17,470 nucleotides of DNA from Actinomycetes bacterium (GCA_025964635.1 JAOPYP010000566.1:1-17470); one strand, 5' to 3'; positions 1-7,588 are shown, numbered from the stretch's first letter. Notes: generated from the letters alone by a model not told the origin. Numbers and translations: made by a program.

Positions 1-1
1 G

Positions 2-67
2 GCGCGGCCCGAGCCCCGATCCGGCCCGGCCCGCCGCGGCGAGCGGGCCCTGGAGGAGGACGCGTGA
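2..67 (+). CDS. murE: Probable 3' end of murE (UDP-MurNAc-tripeptide synthetase), partial
   Basis: The frame starting at base 2 is open from the window edge to a TGA at 65-67 and encodes a 21-residue charged tail ending in ERALEEDA. The TGA overlaps the GTG start of murF in a GTGA motif, the same coupling seen at the murF-mraY junction. MurE is the usual gene immediately upstream of murF in actinobacterial dcw clusters. No catalytic motif lies within these 66 bases, so the identity rests on gene order and the stop/start overlap only. The other two forward frames are also open here, which weakens the call. Confidence 0.5.
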   Translation, partial: ARPEPRSGPARRGERALEEDA

Positions 68-1470
68 TCCCGCTCTCCCTTGGTGCCATCGCCCAGCTGA
101 CCGGGGCCCAGCTCACCGGGCCCGCGCCAGGCCAGGACGCCGATCCGGCCACGCTGGTCACCGGCCCGGTGATCATCGACTCCCGGGACGCCGCGCCGGG
201 CGCCCTGTTCGCGGCCCTGCCCGGTACCCGGGTGGACGGGCATGAATTCGCCCCGCAGGCCGTGGCGGCCGGGGCCGCCGCGGTGCTGGCCACCCGGCCG
301 TGCGGGGTGCCCGCGCTGATCGTGCCCGACGTGACCGTGGCCCTGGGCCGGCTGGCCCGCGGCCTGGTGGACGCCCTGCCCCGCCTCCAGATCGCGGGGA
401 TCACGGGATCGGCCGGCAAGACCACCACCAAGGACCTGGCCGCCCAGCTCATCGAGGCTCTGGGCCCCACCGTGGCGCCGCGGGCCTCCTGGAACAACGA
501 GATCGGCCATCCGCTGACCGTCCTGCGCGCCACCGCCGAGACCCGCTACCTGGTGCTCGAGCTGTCCGCCCGGGGACCCGGGCACATCGCCCACCTGTGC
601 CAGATCGCCCCGCCCCGGTTCGGCGTGGTGCTCTGCGTGGGACACGCGCACGAGGGCGAGTTCGGCGGCATCGAGGGAGTCGCCCTGGCCAAAGGCGAAC
701 TGCCCGCCGCGCTGCCCGGGAGCGCGGACGGCGGCGTGGCGCTGCTCAACGCCGACGATCCCCTGGTCATGGCCATGGCGGCGCGGACGGCGGCGCGGGT
801 GGTGACGTTCGGCCGTGGCCCGGCCGACGTGCGCGCCGGGGATGTCCGGCTCGATGACCGGGGCCGGCCCGGCTTCCGGCTGGACACCCCGTCCGGATCC
901 GGCCAGGTCCAGCTGCGCCTGTACGGCGAGCACAACGTGCACAACGCGCTCGCCGCCGCCGCGCTCGCCGGTGAGCTGGGCATGCCCGCGGCGGAGATCA
1001 CGCAGCGGCTGTCCGAGGCGGAGGCGCGCAGCCGGTGGCGGATGGAGGTCACCGAGCGGCCGGACGGCGTCATCGTGCTCAACGACGCCTACAACGCCAA
1101 CCCCGAGGCGGTCCGGGCCGCTCTGGACACGCTCACGGTGCTGGCCCGCGGCCGCCGCTCGTTCGCGGTGCTCGGGCCGATGAGCGAGCTGGGCGGGCAG
1201 TCCCGGGCGCGGCACGAGGAGATCGGCGGGTACGCCGCCCAGACGGGCCTGACCGGGCTCATCGTGGTCGGTGAGGAGGCCGGTCCCATCCTCACCGGGG
1301 CCAAGGCCGAGCCGTCCTGGGACGGCGAGCTGATCCACGCCGCCGACGCGAGCGCCGCGCTGGACGCACTGGGGCACCGGCTGGCCCCGGGCGACGCTGT
1401 GCTGGTCAAGGCATCACGGTCGGCGGGCCTGGAGCGGGTCGCGCTGGCCCTGGCGGGGGCGGCCCAGTGA
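64..1470 (+). CDS. murF: UDP-N-acetylmuramoyl-tripeptide--D-alanyl-D-alanine ligase MurF
   Basis: MurF is the cytoplasmic ATP-dependent ligase that adds D-Ala-D-Ala to the UDP-MurNAc-tripeptide, the last soluble step before the membrane stages. The 468-residue product has the Mur ligase layout: an N-terminal substrate-binding domain (about 1-108), a central ATPase domain with the P-loop TGSAGKTT at 114-121, then SWNNEIGHPLTVL, a VGHAHEGEFG segment and LNADDP. The C-terminal domain contains DAYNANPEAV. Family members usually have NVG-AHLG where this protein has CVGHAHEG, a mild variation. The GTG start at 64 has a strong GGAGGAGG ribosome site ending about 4 bases upstream and overlaps the preceding stop. 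The stop overlaps the mraY start by four bases (GTGA), so the two genes are probably translationally coupled. Length is normal for the family. Confidence 0.97.
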   Translation: MIPLSLGAIAQLTGAQLTGPAPGQDADPATLVTGPVIIDSRDAAPGALFAALPGTRVDGHEFAPQAVAAGAAAVLATRPCGVPALIVPDVTVALGRLARGLVDALPRLQIAGITGSAGKTTTKDLAAQLIEALGPTVAPRASWNNEIGHPLTVLRATAETRYLVLELSARGPGHIAHLCQIAPPRFGVVLCVGHAHEGEFGGIEGVALAKGELPAALPGSADGGVALLNADDPLVMAMAARTAARVVTFGRGPADVRAGDVRLDDRGRPGFRLDTPSGSGQVQLRLYGEHNVHNALAAAALAGELGMPAAEITQRLSEAEARSRWRMEVTERPDGVIVLNDAYNANPEAVRAALDTLTVLARGRRSFAVLGPMSELGGQSRARHEEIGGYAAQTGLTGLIVVGEEAGPILTGAKAEPSWDGELIHAADASAALDALGHRLAPGDAVLVKASRSAGLERVALALAGAAQ

Positions 1471-2528
1471 GGACGATCCTGTTCTCGGCGGGGGTTTCGC
1501 TGCTGCTCTCGCTGTTCGGCACGCCGCTGGCGATCCGGATCTTCTCCCGGCGCGGCTACGGCCAGCTGATCCGGGAGGAAGGCCCGGCCGGCCACGCGAC
1601 CAAGCGCGGCACCCCGACCATGGGCGGGACCGTCATCGTGATCGCGGCGGTGGTCGGGTATTTCACCGGCAACGTCTTCACCGGCCAGGCGCCGTCCGTC
1701 TCCGGCGTGCTGGTCATGCTCCTCATGGTGGGCCTGGGCGTGGTCGGGTTCCTTGACGACTTCATCAAGATCTACAAGCAGCGCAGCCTGGGCCTGCGCA
1801 GCGGCGCGAAGCTGGCCGGCCAGGCCGTGGTCGGCGCGGTGTTCGCGATACTCGTCGTGCAGCAGCACTTCGCCGACGGGTACGACCTGACGCCCGCCGA
1901 CGCGCACCTGTCGTTCCTGCGCGATTTCGGGCCGCCGGTTGGCGTCACCGCGTTCATGCTGTGGATCGTCTTCCTGATCGCCGGCACGTCCAACGCGGTG
2001 AACCTGACCGACGGCCTGGACGGCCTGGCCACCGGCTGCGCGTGCCTCGTGCTCGCCGCCTTCGTGCTGATCGGCAACTGGCAGCTGCGCAACGACTGCA
2101 CCACCTTCCTCGCCCCGCACTGCTACTCGGTGCGCGACCCGCTCGACCTCGCGGTCGTGGCGGCCTCGGTGCTCGGGGCCTGCTTCGGCTTCCTGTGGTG
2201 GAACGCGCCGCCCGCCCGGATCTTCATGGGGGACACGGGATCGCTGGCCCTCGGCGGCGTGCTGGCCGGCCTGGCCGTATGCACCAAGACCCAGCTGCTG
2301 CTGGCTGTCCTCGGCGGCATCTTCGTGGTCATCGCCCTGTCCGTGATCATCCAGGTCGGCTCATTCAAGATGACCGGCCGCCGGGTGTTCCGGATGGCGC
2401 CGCTGCAGCACCACTTCGAGCTGAAGGGCTGGGCGGAAACCACCATTGTGATCAGATTCTGGCTTATTTCCGCCATGTTCGTCGCGCTCGGCCTGGGCAT
2501 CTTCTACGTGGAATGGATGCCTAAGTAG
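1467..2528 (+). CDS. mraY: Phospho-N-acetylmuramoyl-pentapeptide transferase MraY
   Basis: MraY is the polytopic membrane enzyme that transfers phospho-MurNAc-pentapeptide from UDP to undecaprenyl phosphate, making lipid I. The 353-residue product shows the family signatures in order: KRGTPTMGG (46-54), the paired aspartates of GFLDDF (97-98), NLTDGLDG (179-186), MGDTGS (254-259), and the Mg/substrate loop MAPLQHHFE (310-318). About ten hydrophobic segments are visible. The GTG start overlaps the murF TGA. The gene ends with codons for EWMPK and a TAG. A diverged in-frame copy of the last 40 bases lies 63 bases downstream (see the repeat entry). In most actinobacteria murD follows immediately, but here it does not. 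Confidence 0.98.
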   Translation: MRTILFSAGVSLLLSLFGTPLAIRIFSRRGYGQLIREEGPAGHATKRGTPTMGGTVIVIAAVVGYFTGNVFTGQAPSVSGVLVMLLMVGLGVVGFLDDFIKIYKQRSLGLRSGAKLAGQAVVGAVFAILVVQQHFADGYDLTPADAHLSFLRDFGPPVGVTAFMLWIVFLIAGTSNAVNLTDGLDGLATGCACLVLAAFVLIGNWQLRNDCTTFLAPHCYSVRDPLDLAVVAASVLGACFGFLWWNAPPARIFMGDTGSLALGGVLAGLAVCTKTQLLLAVLGGIFVVIALSVIIQVGSFKMTGRRVFRMAPLQHHFELKGWAETTIVIRFWLISAMFVALGLGIFYVEWMPK

Positions 2529-2593
2529 CCGGGCCGCGCCCGCGCGCGGTCTGGCCTGGGCATCTGCTCCCCGGAGCGGATGCCTAAATAGGC
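2491..2593 (+). repeat. Imperfect direct repeat: diverged second copy of the mraY 3' end
   Basis: Bases 2491-2530 (end of mraY with its TAG) and 2554-2593 align without gaps at 32 of 40 positions. The copies are offset by exactly 63 bases, so the second is in the mraY frame. It encodes LGICSPERMPK followed by TAG at 2589-2591, against LGIFYVEWMPK and TAG at 2526-2528. The 10 bases GCCTGGGCAT are identical in both, and the segment from GGATGCCTAA to the stop differs at a single base. The repeat lies where murD is normally found. A duplication or recombination scar left by murD loss is my inference. Confidence 0.8.
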
Positions 2594-2605
2594 GCGACAC
2601 GCGCC
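2534..2605 (+). other. Two GC-rich hairpins in the mraY-ftsW gap
   Basis: Two perfect short stems follow the two copies of the mraY end. CCGCGC at 2534-2539 pairs with GCGCGG at 2544-2549 across a 4-base loop. GGCGCG at 2591-2596 pairs with CGCGCC at 2600-2605 across a 3-base loop. Neither is followed by a T-tract, so they are not canonical intrinsic terminators. They could slow polymerase or protect a 3' end. In sequence this rich in G and C, short palindromes also arise by chance. Confidence 0.4.
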
Positions 2606-2648
2606 GGATGTCCCCGGCCAGGCGGCCACCGGGACCGAGACTTGGATA

Positions 2649-3956
2649 ATGGTCTCTGAGGTGTCGGCGGATGCGTCCCGCCCGGCGGCGGACGGCGCCG
2701 GATCGTGGAGCGAGTCGGCGCGGGACCGGGTGTCGGCCCGGTTCGCGTTCCTGGACCGGCCGCTCACCTCCTTCTACCTGGTCTTCGGCATCACCACGCT
2801 GCTCCTGGCGCTGGGCCTGGTCATGGTGCTGTCCACCTCATCCGCGTACGGCCTGATGCAGGGCATCTCGCCGTGGTCCGGCCTGCAGCACCAGCTGTTC
2901 GGGGTGCTGATCGGTCTGCCTTGCATGTGGGTGGCGGCCAAGTGCGCGCCCTCCCGGTTCCGGGCCGCCGCCTACCCGCTGATGTTCGTGTCCCTCCTCG
3001 GCCTGATCCTCGTGCTGGTGGTGGGCCAGACGCAGGGCGGGGCCGCCCGCTGGATCCAGGTCGGCGGCATCCAGTTCCAGCCGTCCGAGCTGGCCAAGTT
3101 CGCGTTCCTGCTGTGGGGCGCCGACCTGCTCGCCCGCAAGGAGAAGCTCAGCCAGCTCGACGACTGGCGGCAGCTGCTCATCCCGCTGCTGCCCGGCGTC
3201 GGCATCCTCGCCATGCTGGTCATGCTCGGCGACGACCTGGGCACCACGTTCGTCCTGCTGGCCATCTTCCTGACCCTGCTGTGGATCATCGGCACCCCGG
3301 GCCGGGTCTTCCTCGGGGTCCTGGCCATCATCGGCCTCGCGCTGCTGGTCATGGTCGTGGTCGCGCCGTACCGGCTCAAGCGGCTGACCGGCTACCTGGG
3401 CCCGGCGGGCAGCCCGGTCGGCCCGAACCAGCAGAGCATCCAGGGCAAATGGGCGGTGGGCTCAGGCGGCTGGTTCGGCGTCGGCCTGGGCGCCAGCCGG
3501 GAGAAGTGGGGCTGGGTCCCGGAATCGACGACCGACTTCATCTTCGCGATCCTGGGCGAGGAACTGGGCCTGGTCGGCACGCTGTGCGTGACGTTCCTCT
3601 ACGGCGGCCTGGCCTACGCCGGGCTGCGGATCGCCCGGCGGGTACAGGACACGTTCATGCGGCTGGCCGCCGCAGGCGCCACCGCCTGGATCGTGATCCA
3701 GGCGCTGGTGAACATGGGCGCGGTGCTGGGCCTGCTGCCGATTACCGGGGTGCCCCTGCCGCTGATCTCCGAGGGCCTGTCTTCCCTGCTCGTGACCATG
3801 GTGGCGCTCGGCATGCTGATGTCGTTCGCCAAGCGGGAACCGGGCGCGAGCCAGGCCCTTGCCGAGGCTGGCCCCGGCGTGCCGCTCCGGGTCCTAAGCT
3901 GGCTGGGCCTGGCCGGCCGGCGGGAGAAGCCAGCCGCGCCCGGGCGCCGTCGGTGA
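2649..3956 (+). CDS. ftsW: Septal peptidoglycan glycosyltransferase FtsW (SEDS family)
   Basis: FtsW polymerises lipid II at the division septum with a cognate class B penicillin-binding protein. The 435-residue product has a hydrophilic N-terminus (about 1-38), about ten membrane segments and a basic tail from about 395. SEDS landmarks are present: ARWIQVGG-IQFQPSELAKF (133-151), the large extracellular loop with GWFGVGLGASREKWGWVPE (274-292), and the catalytic aspartate region TTDFIFAILGEELG with D296. The last conserved loop reads PLPLISEGLSS (369-379), whereas most FtsW/RodA proteins have a GG pair there (YGGS, SGGS or AGGT). E375, G376 and L377 replace that pattern. The ATG at 2649 has no clear Shine-Dalgarno; a GTG at 2661 is an alternative. 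murG follows 18 bases after the stop. Confidence 0.96.
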   Translation: MVSEVSADASRPAADGAGSWSESARDRVSARFAFLDRPLTSFYLVFGITTLLLALGLVMVLSTSSAYGLMQGISPWSGLQHQLFGVLIGLPCMWVAAKCAPSRFRAAAYPLMFVSLLGLILVLVVGQTQGGAARWIQVGGIQFQPSELAKFAFLLWGADLLARKEKLSQLDDWRQLLIPLLPGVGILAMLVMLGDDLGTTFVLLAIFLTLLWIIGTPGRVFLGVLAIIGLALLVMVVVAPYRLKRLTGYLGPAGSPVGPNQQSIQGKWAVGSGGWFGVGLGASREKWGWVPESTTDFIFAILGEELGLVGTLCVTFLYGGLAYAGLRIARRVQDTFMRLAAAGATAWIVIQALVNMGAVLGLLPITGVPLPLISEGLSSLLVTMVALGMLMSFAKREPGASQALAEAGPGVPLRVLSWLGLAGRREKPAAPGRRR

Positions 3957-3974
3957 GAAAGGGAGTGCCGGGCG

Positions 3975-5171
3975 ATGAGCGTCGTACTCGCGGGCGGGGG
4001 GACAGCGGGCCATATCGAGCCCGCGCTGGCCCTCGCCGATGCGCTGCGCCGGGCTGACCCCCAGCTCAGCATCGTGTGTCTCGGGACCGAGCGCGGCCTG
4101 GAGACCAGGCTGGTGCCGTTGCGCGGGTACGAGCTGGCCCTGATCCCGCCGGTCCCGCTGCCCCGCACGCTCACCCCGCAGCTGCTCGGCGTGCCCGGCC
4201 GGCTCAGCGCGTCGGTGAGCGCTGCGGCCCGGGTACTGGATCACGCCCGCGCGGACGTGCTCGTCGGGTTCGGCGGCTACGTGGCCACGCCCGGTTATCT
4301 GGCCGCGCGGCGCCGCCATGTGCCGATCGTGGTGCACGAGGCCAACGCGCGGCCCGGGCTGGCCAACCGGATCGGCGCGCGGTTCACCACCCACGTGTTC
4401 ACCGGCCAGCCCGACACCAAGCTCCCGCACGCCCGCTTCATCGGGATCCCGCTGCGCCACGAGATCGCCAGCCTGGACCGCCTCGCCCTGGCGGACAAGG
4501 CCCGGGCGCACTTCGGGCTCCGGCCGGACCTCCCGGTGCTGCTGGTCACCGGCGGCTCGCAGGGCGCCCGCTCGCTGAACTACTCGGTGCTGGACGCGGC
4601 CGATTCGATCCGCGCGGCCGGCATCCAGGTGCTGCACATCCTCGGGCCGCGCAGCGATATCGACGTCCGGCTGCCCGTGGCCGGCCCGCCGTACATCACG
4701 CTGCCGTACGTGGACCGGATGGATCTGGCCTACGCGGCGGCCGACTTCGCGATCTGCCGCAGCGGCGCGATGACCTGCGCGGAACTCACCGCGGTCGGGC
4801 TGCCCGCGGCCTACGTGCCGCTGCCGCACGGCAACGGCGAGCAGCGCCTCAACGCGGCGCCGATCGAGGCGGCCGGCGGCGGGCTGATCATCGCGGACGC
4901 GGACCTCAGCCCGGAGTGGATCCGCTCCGACCTGCTGCCCATCCTGGTGGATGCCCAGCTCGTGGCGGCCATGTCGCAGGCCGCGGCCGCGATGGGCCAC
5001 CGCGACACCGACACGAGGCTGGCGGCCGAGGTCCTCAGCATCGTCCGGGACCAGGCCCAGGGCCGCTCCCGCGGCCGGGGCGGGGCGGGCCACGCCGGCG
5101 GCAGCCGGGCCAGTGCCGGCCGGGATGGTGCCAGCCGGGATGGGGCTACCCGGGGGGGGCGCAGGGCGTGA
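3975..5171 (+). CDS. murG: UDP-GlcNAc:lipid I N-acetylglucosaminyltransferase MurG
   Basis: MurG is the peripheral membrane GT-B transferase that adds GlcNAc to lipid I, giving lipid II. The 398-residue product has the N-terminal glycine loop GGGTAGHIEP (7-16), the acceptor-site GFGGYVATPG (98-107), HEANARPGLANRIGAR (121-136), the linker loop GGSQGARSLN (193-202), and the UDP-GlcNAc site RSGAMTCAEL through HGNGEQRLNA (262-294). The ATG at 3975 has AAAGGGAG at 3958-3965. The family is usually about 355-370 residues. Here residues from about 360 form an Arg/Gly/Ser-rich tail encoded partly by a 15-bp tandem repeat and a run of eight G. The stop is 25 bases before murC. Confidence 0.97.
   Translation: MSVVLAGGGTAGHIEPALALADALRRADPQLSIVCLGTERGLETRLVPLRGYELALIPPVPLPRTLTPQLLGVPGRLSASVSAAARVLDHARADVLVGFGGYVATPGYLAARRRHVPIVVHEANARPGLANRIGARFTTHVFTGQPDTKLPHARFIGIPLRHEIASLDRLALADKARAHFGLRPDLPVLLVTGGSQGARSLNYSVLDAADSIRAAGIQVLHILGPRSDIDVRLPVAGPPYITLPYVDRMDLAYAAADFAICRSGAMTCAELTAVGLPAAYVPLPHGNGEQRLNAAPIEAAGGGLIIADADLSPEWIRSDLLPILVDAQLVAAMSQAAAAMGHRDTDTRLAAEVLSIVRDQAQGRSRGRGGAGHAGGSRASAGRDGASRDGATRGGRRA
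5113..5159 (+). repeat. 15-bp tandem repeat and G8 homopolymer at the murG 3' end
   Basis: GTGCCGGCCGGGATG (5113-5127) is followed directly by GTGCCAGCCGGGATG (5128-5142), 14 of 15 identical. They encode the repetitive RDGAS/RDGAT part of the MurG tail. Ten bases on is a run of eight G at 5152-5159. Both are slippage-prone. The murC reading frame is open without a stop across this segment, so a +1 change in frame at the G run would join MurG to MurC. Confidence 0.8.
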
Positions 5172-5196
5172 ACCAGCAGCAGAAGAGGATGGTGGG

Positions 5197-6633
5197 ATGG
5201 GCCTGGTAACCCCGGTGGACCCGGTCCCGGTCGGGCAGCTCGGCCGGGTGCACTTCACCGGCATCGGCGGGGCGGGCATGTCCGGGATCGCCCGGATCAT
5301 GCTGGCCCGGGGGATCCGCGTGTCCGGCAGCGACGCGGCCGGCTCGGCCCTCCTCGACGAGCTGTCCGTGCTGGGCGCGGACATCCGGGTCGGGCACGAC
5401 GCCGCGAACGCCGCCGGGGCGGACACGCTCGTGGTGTCGACCGCCATCCGGCCGGACAATCCCGAGCTGGTGGCCGCGCGGCAGGGCGGGCTGCGGGTGC
5501 TGCACCGGGCGGCCGCGCTGGCCTCGGTGATGCTCGGCCGCAGGACGGTGGCGGTGGCCGGCACGCACGGCAAGACCACGACCACCTCCATGCTGACCAC
5601 CGTGCTGCGGGACTGCGGCGCCGACCCGTCGTACGTGATCGGCGGCATCCTTACCGAGACCGGTCTCGGCGCGGACGAGGGCAGCGGCGAGCTGTTCGTG
5701 GCCGAGGCCGATGAGAGCGACGGCTCGTTCCTCATGCTCTCGCCCGAGGCGGCCATCGTGACCTGCGTGGAAGCCGATCACCTGGACAACTACGCTGGGC
5801 TGGCCGAGATCGAGACCGCGTTCGCGGCGTTCACGGGGAAGATCGCCCCGGGCGGGCTGCTGGTCGCGTGCGCGGACGACCCGGGTGCCCGGGCCCTGGC
5901 CGAGGCAGCCCGGGAACTCCCGCTGCGGGTCCGGACCTACGGTGAGTCGGCGGACGCGGACTACCGGGTCGGCGCCGTGGTGCCGCGCGGCATGACGGTC
6001 GGCTTCGAGGTCAGTGCCGGGCCGCCGGCGCAGGCGGCTGAGCTCGCCGCGCCGGTGCAGCTGCGCGTCCCGGGCCGGCACAATGCCCTCAACGCCACCG
6101 CGGTGCTGGCGGCGTGCCTGGAGCTCGGTTTCCCGGTGGACGGGGTGACCCGCGGGCTGGCCGCCTACCGCGGCGCGCGGCGCCGCCTGGAATTCAAGGG
6201 CGAGGCCGACGGGGTGCGGCTGCTGGACAGCTACGCACACCATCCCACCGAGCTGGCCGCCGACCTGGCCGCGGCGCGGGACATCGCGGACGGGGGCCGG
6301 GTCATCGCCATCTTCCAGCCCCACCTGTTCAGCCGGACCCGCATCTTCGCGGCGGAGCTGGGCGCCGCCCTCGGCCGCGCCGATGAGGCCTTCGTGCTCG
6401 ATGTCTATCCGGCCCGCGAGGATCCGGAGCCCGGCGTCACCGGGGAGCTGGTCGCCGTGGCCGTGCCCGGGACCGGGGCTCATTTCGTGCCGGACCGCGC
6501 GGCCGTGCCCGGCGCGGTGGCGGCCACTGCGAAGCCCGGCGACCTGGTGCTGACCATGGGCGCCGGTGACGTCACCGCGCTGGGCCAGCCGGTCCTGGAC
6601 GCGCTCCGCGCCCGCGGCGGGCCGGCTGGATGA
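5197..6633 (+). CDS. murC: UDP-N-acetylmuramate--L-alanine ligase MurC
   Basis: MurC is the cytoplasmic ATP-dependent ligase that adds L-alanine to UDP-MurNAc, the first step of stem peptide assembly. The 478-residue product has the Rossmann-like N-terminal motif GIGGAGMSG (22-30), the ATP loop GTHGKTTTT (122-130), AEADESDGSF, EADHLDNY, the hinge PGRHNALNA, and the C-terminal DSYAHHPTE and FQPHLFSRT motifs. The frame is open far upstream (to 4951), but the ATG at 5197 is chosen because AGAGG at 5184-5188 is well spaced and the family's N-terminal glycine motif begins 22 residues in. The gene sits between murG and ftsQ as in mycobacteria. Its stop overlaps the ftsQ ATG (ATGA, 6630-6633). Confidence 0.97.
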   Translation: MGLVTPVDPVPVGQLGRVHFTGIGGAGMSGIARIMLARGIRVSGSDAAGSALLDELSVLGADIRVGHDAANAAGADTLVVSTAIRPDNPELVAARQGGLRVLHRAAALASVMLGRRTVAVAGTHGKTTTTSMLTTVLRDCGADPSYVIGGILTETGLGADEGSGELFVAEADESDGSFLMLSPEAAIVTCVEADHLDNYAGLAEIETAFAAFTGKIAPGGLLVACADDPGARALAEAARELPLRVRTYGESADADYRVGAVVPRGMTVGFEVSAGPPAQAAELAAPVQLRVPGRHNALNATAVLAACLELGFPVDGVTRGLAAYRGARRRLEFKGEADGVRLLDSYAHHPTELAADLAAARDIADGGRVIAIFQPHLFSRTRIFAAELGAALGRADEAFVLDVYPAREDPEPGVTGELVAVAVPGTGAHFVPDRAAVPGAVAATAKPGDLVLTMGAGDVTALGQPVLDALRARGGPAG

Positions 6634-7442
6634 CCAGTCCGGCCGGGGACGTAACGCAGCAGGGCGCCAGCCAGGAGGCCGGGGGTCCCGGCGGACTGGC
6701 CGCGGACGGCGCTGGCCGGGGCGCGCCCGCCGCCGGGTCGGGCCGTACGCCGTGGCGGGCAGTTTTCTTCGCCCTGGCCGCAGTGGCCATCGTGGCCGGG
6801 GTGGCCTGGGCCCTGCTCGAGTCGCGGTTCTTCGTGGTCCGCTCGGTGCAGGTGACCGGCACGCACCTGGTCACCGGGGCCGAGGTCCGGTCGGCCGCGG
6901 CCATCCCGCCGGGGCTGCCGCTGATCAGGGTGAACAGTGCCGTGGTCGCCCACCGCGTGGAGCAGATCCGCCAGGTCCAGTCCGCGCGGGTCAGCCGGAA
7001 CTGGCCGGACGGGATCACGATCGCCGTCACCGAGCGCACGCCCGCCCTGGCCGTGCCGGCCGGGAGCGGTTACCAGCTCGTGGACAAGTACGGCGTCGCG
7101 GTGGAGTCGTCGCCGCGGCGGCCGCCTGGCCTGCCCCTCCTCCAGGTGGCGGCCGGCCCGGCCGCGGGGCCGGTGTCCGGGCCGGCGCTGCGCGGCAGCC
7201 CGGCGGTGTACGCGGCGGCGGTCGTCCTCCATGAGCTGCCGCGGTATCTCGCCCGGTCGGTGGTGACCGTGCAGGCGCTGAGCGCGTCCGAGGTGACCCT
7301 CAAGCTCACCCACGGCATCACGGTCGTGTGGGGTGGTGCCGACCGGCCGGCCGCGAAGGCCAGGGAACTCGCGCTGCTGATGCGCACGCATGCGCGGACC
7401 TACAACGTGAGCGCACCGGGGACGGCGGTGACCGGCGGGTGA
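6630..7442 (+). CDS. ftsQ: Cell division protein FtsQ (DivIB-like, POTRA domain)
   Basis: FtsQ is a bitopic divisome scaffold that links early and late septal proteins, FtsL/FtsB and the FtsW-PBP synthase. The 270-residue product has a disordered Gly/Ala-rich cytoplasmic N-terminus (1-42), one membrane helix (about 44-63), a POTRA domain beginning FFVVRSVQVTGTHLV (about 67-138) with RNWPDGITIAVTER near its end, and an extracytoplasmic beta domain. Sequence is weakly conserved in this family, so the call rests on architecture plus position between murC and ftsZ. There is no evident ribosome site. The ATG overlaps the murC stop by four bases, so translation is probably coupled. Confidence 0.93.
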   Translation: MTSPAGDVTQQGASQEAGGPGGLAADGAGRGAPAAGSGRTPWRAVFFALAAVAIVAGVAWALLESRFFVVRSVQVTGTHLVTGAEVRSAAAIPPGLPLIRVNSAVVAHRVEQIRQVQSARVSRNWPDGITIAVTERTPALAVPAGSGYQLVDKYGVAVESSPRRPPGLPLLQVAAGPAAGPVSGPALRGSPAVYAAAVVLHELPRYLARSVVTVQALSASEVTLKLTHGITVVWGGADRPAAKARELALLMRTHARTYNVSAPGTAVTGG

Positions 7443-7502
7443 ATGGCGGCCGGGAATATCCACGCAGGCGGCAACACGCCGGCCCGCTTAGCGCGTGGCT
7501 AG

Positions 7503-7532
7503 TTGACCCTGCCCCCCGTCCAACCCTACTGT
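7503..7532 (+). promoter_or_regulatory. Candidate ftsZ promoter
   Basis: TTGACC at 7503-7508 and TACTGT at 7527-7532 are separated by 18 bases. This fits the actinobacterial housekeeping sigma pattern (TTGAC- and TAN3T). Transcription would begin around 7539, giving an ftsZ leader of about 220 bases that includes the dyad at 7556-7588. It is predicted by eye only, and other promoters within the region are likely. Confidence 0.45.
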
Positions 7533-7555
7533 CCGTATCAATCGCCAGGATGACA

Positions 7556-7588
7556 TAACTGTAAATCTCAACTTGAGAGTGAGGGTTA
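7556..7588. promoter_or_regulatory. 33-bp imperfect palindrome upstream of ftsZ
   Basis: The core TCTCAACTTGAGA (7566-7578) is a perfect 6-bp inverted repeat around C7572. The outer arms TAAC (7556-7559) and GTTA (7585-7588) are symmetric about the same centre. In total 12 of 16 arm positions are complementary. The shared dyad centre and local AT-richness suggest a dimeric regulator site, or a hairpin in the ftsZ leader if transcription starts upstream. The regulator is unknown. Confidence 0.6.

Noticed and set aside
3894..5756. Long minus-strand open frame (620 codons) opposite murG and murC
   Set aside because: Antisense shadow with no recognisable domain. Both + strand genes have full catalytic motifs.
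7503..7516. Possible BldD site upstream of ftsZ
   Set aside because: Only the TTGACCCTG half resembles the consensus as I recall it. The other half is a C-run, so it is not called.
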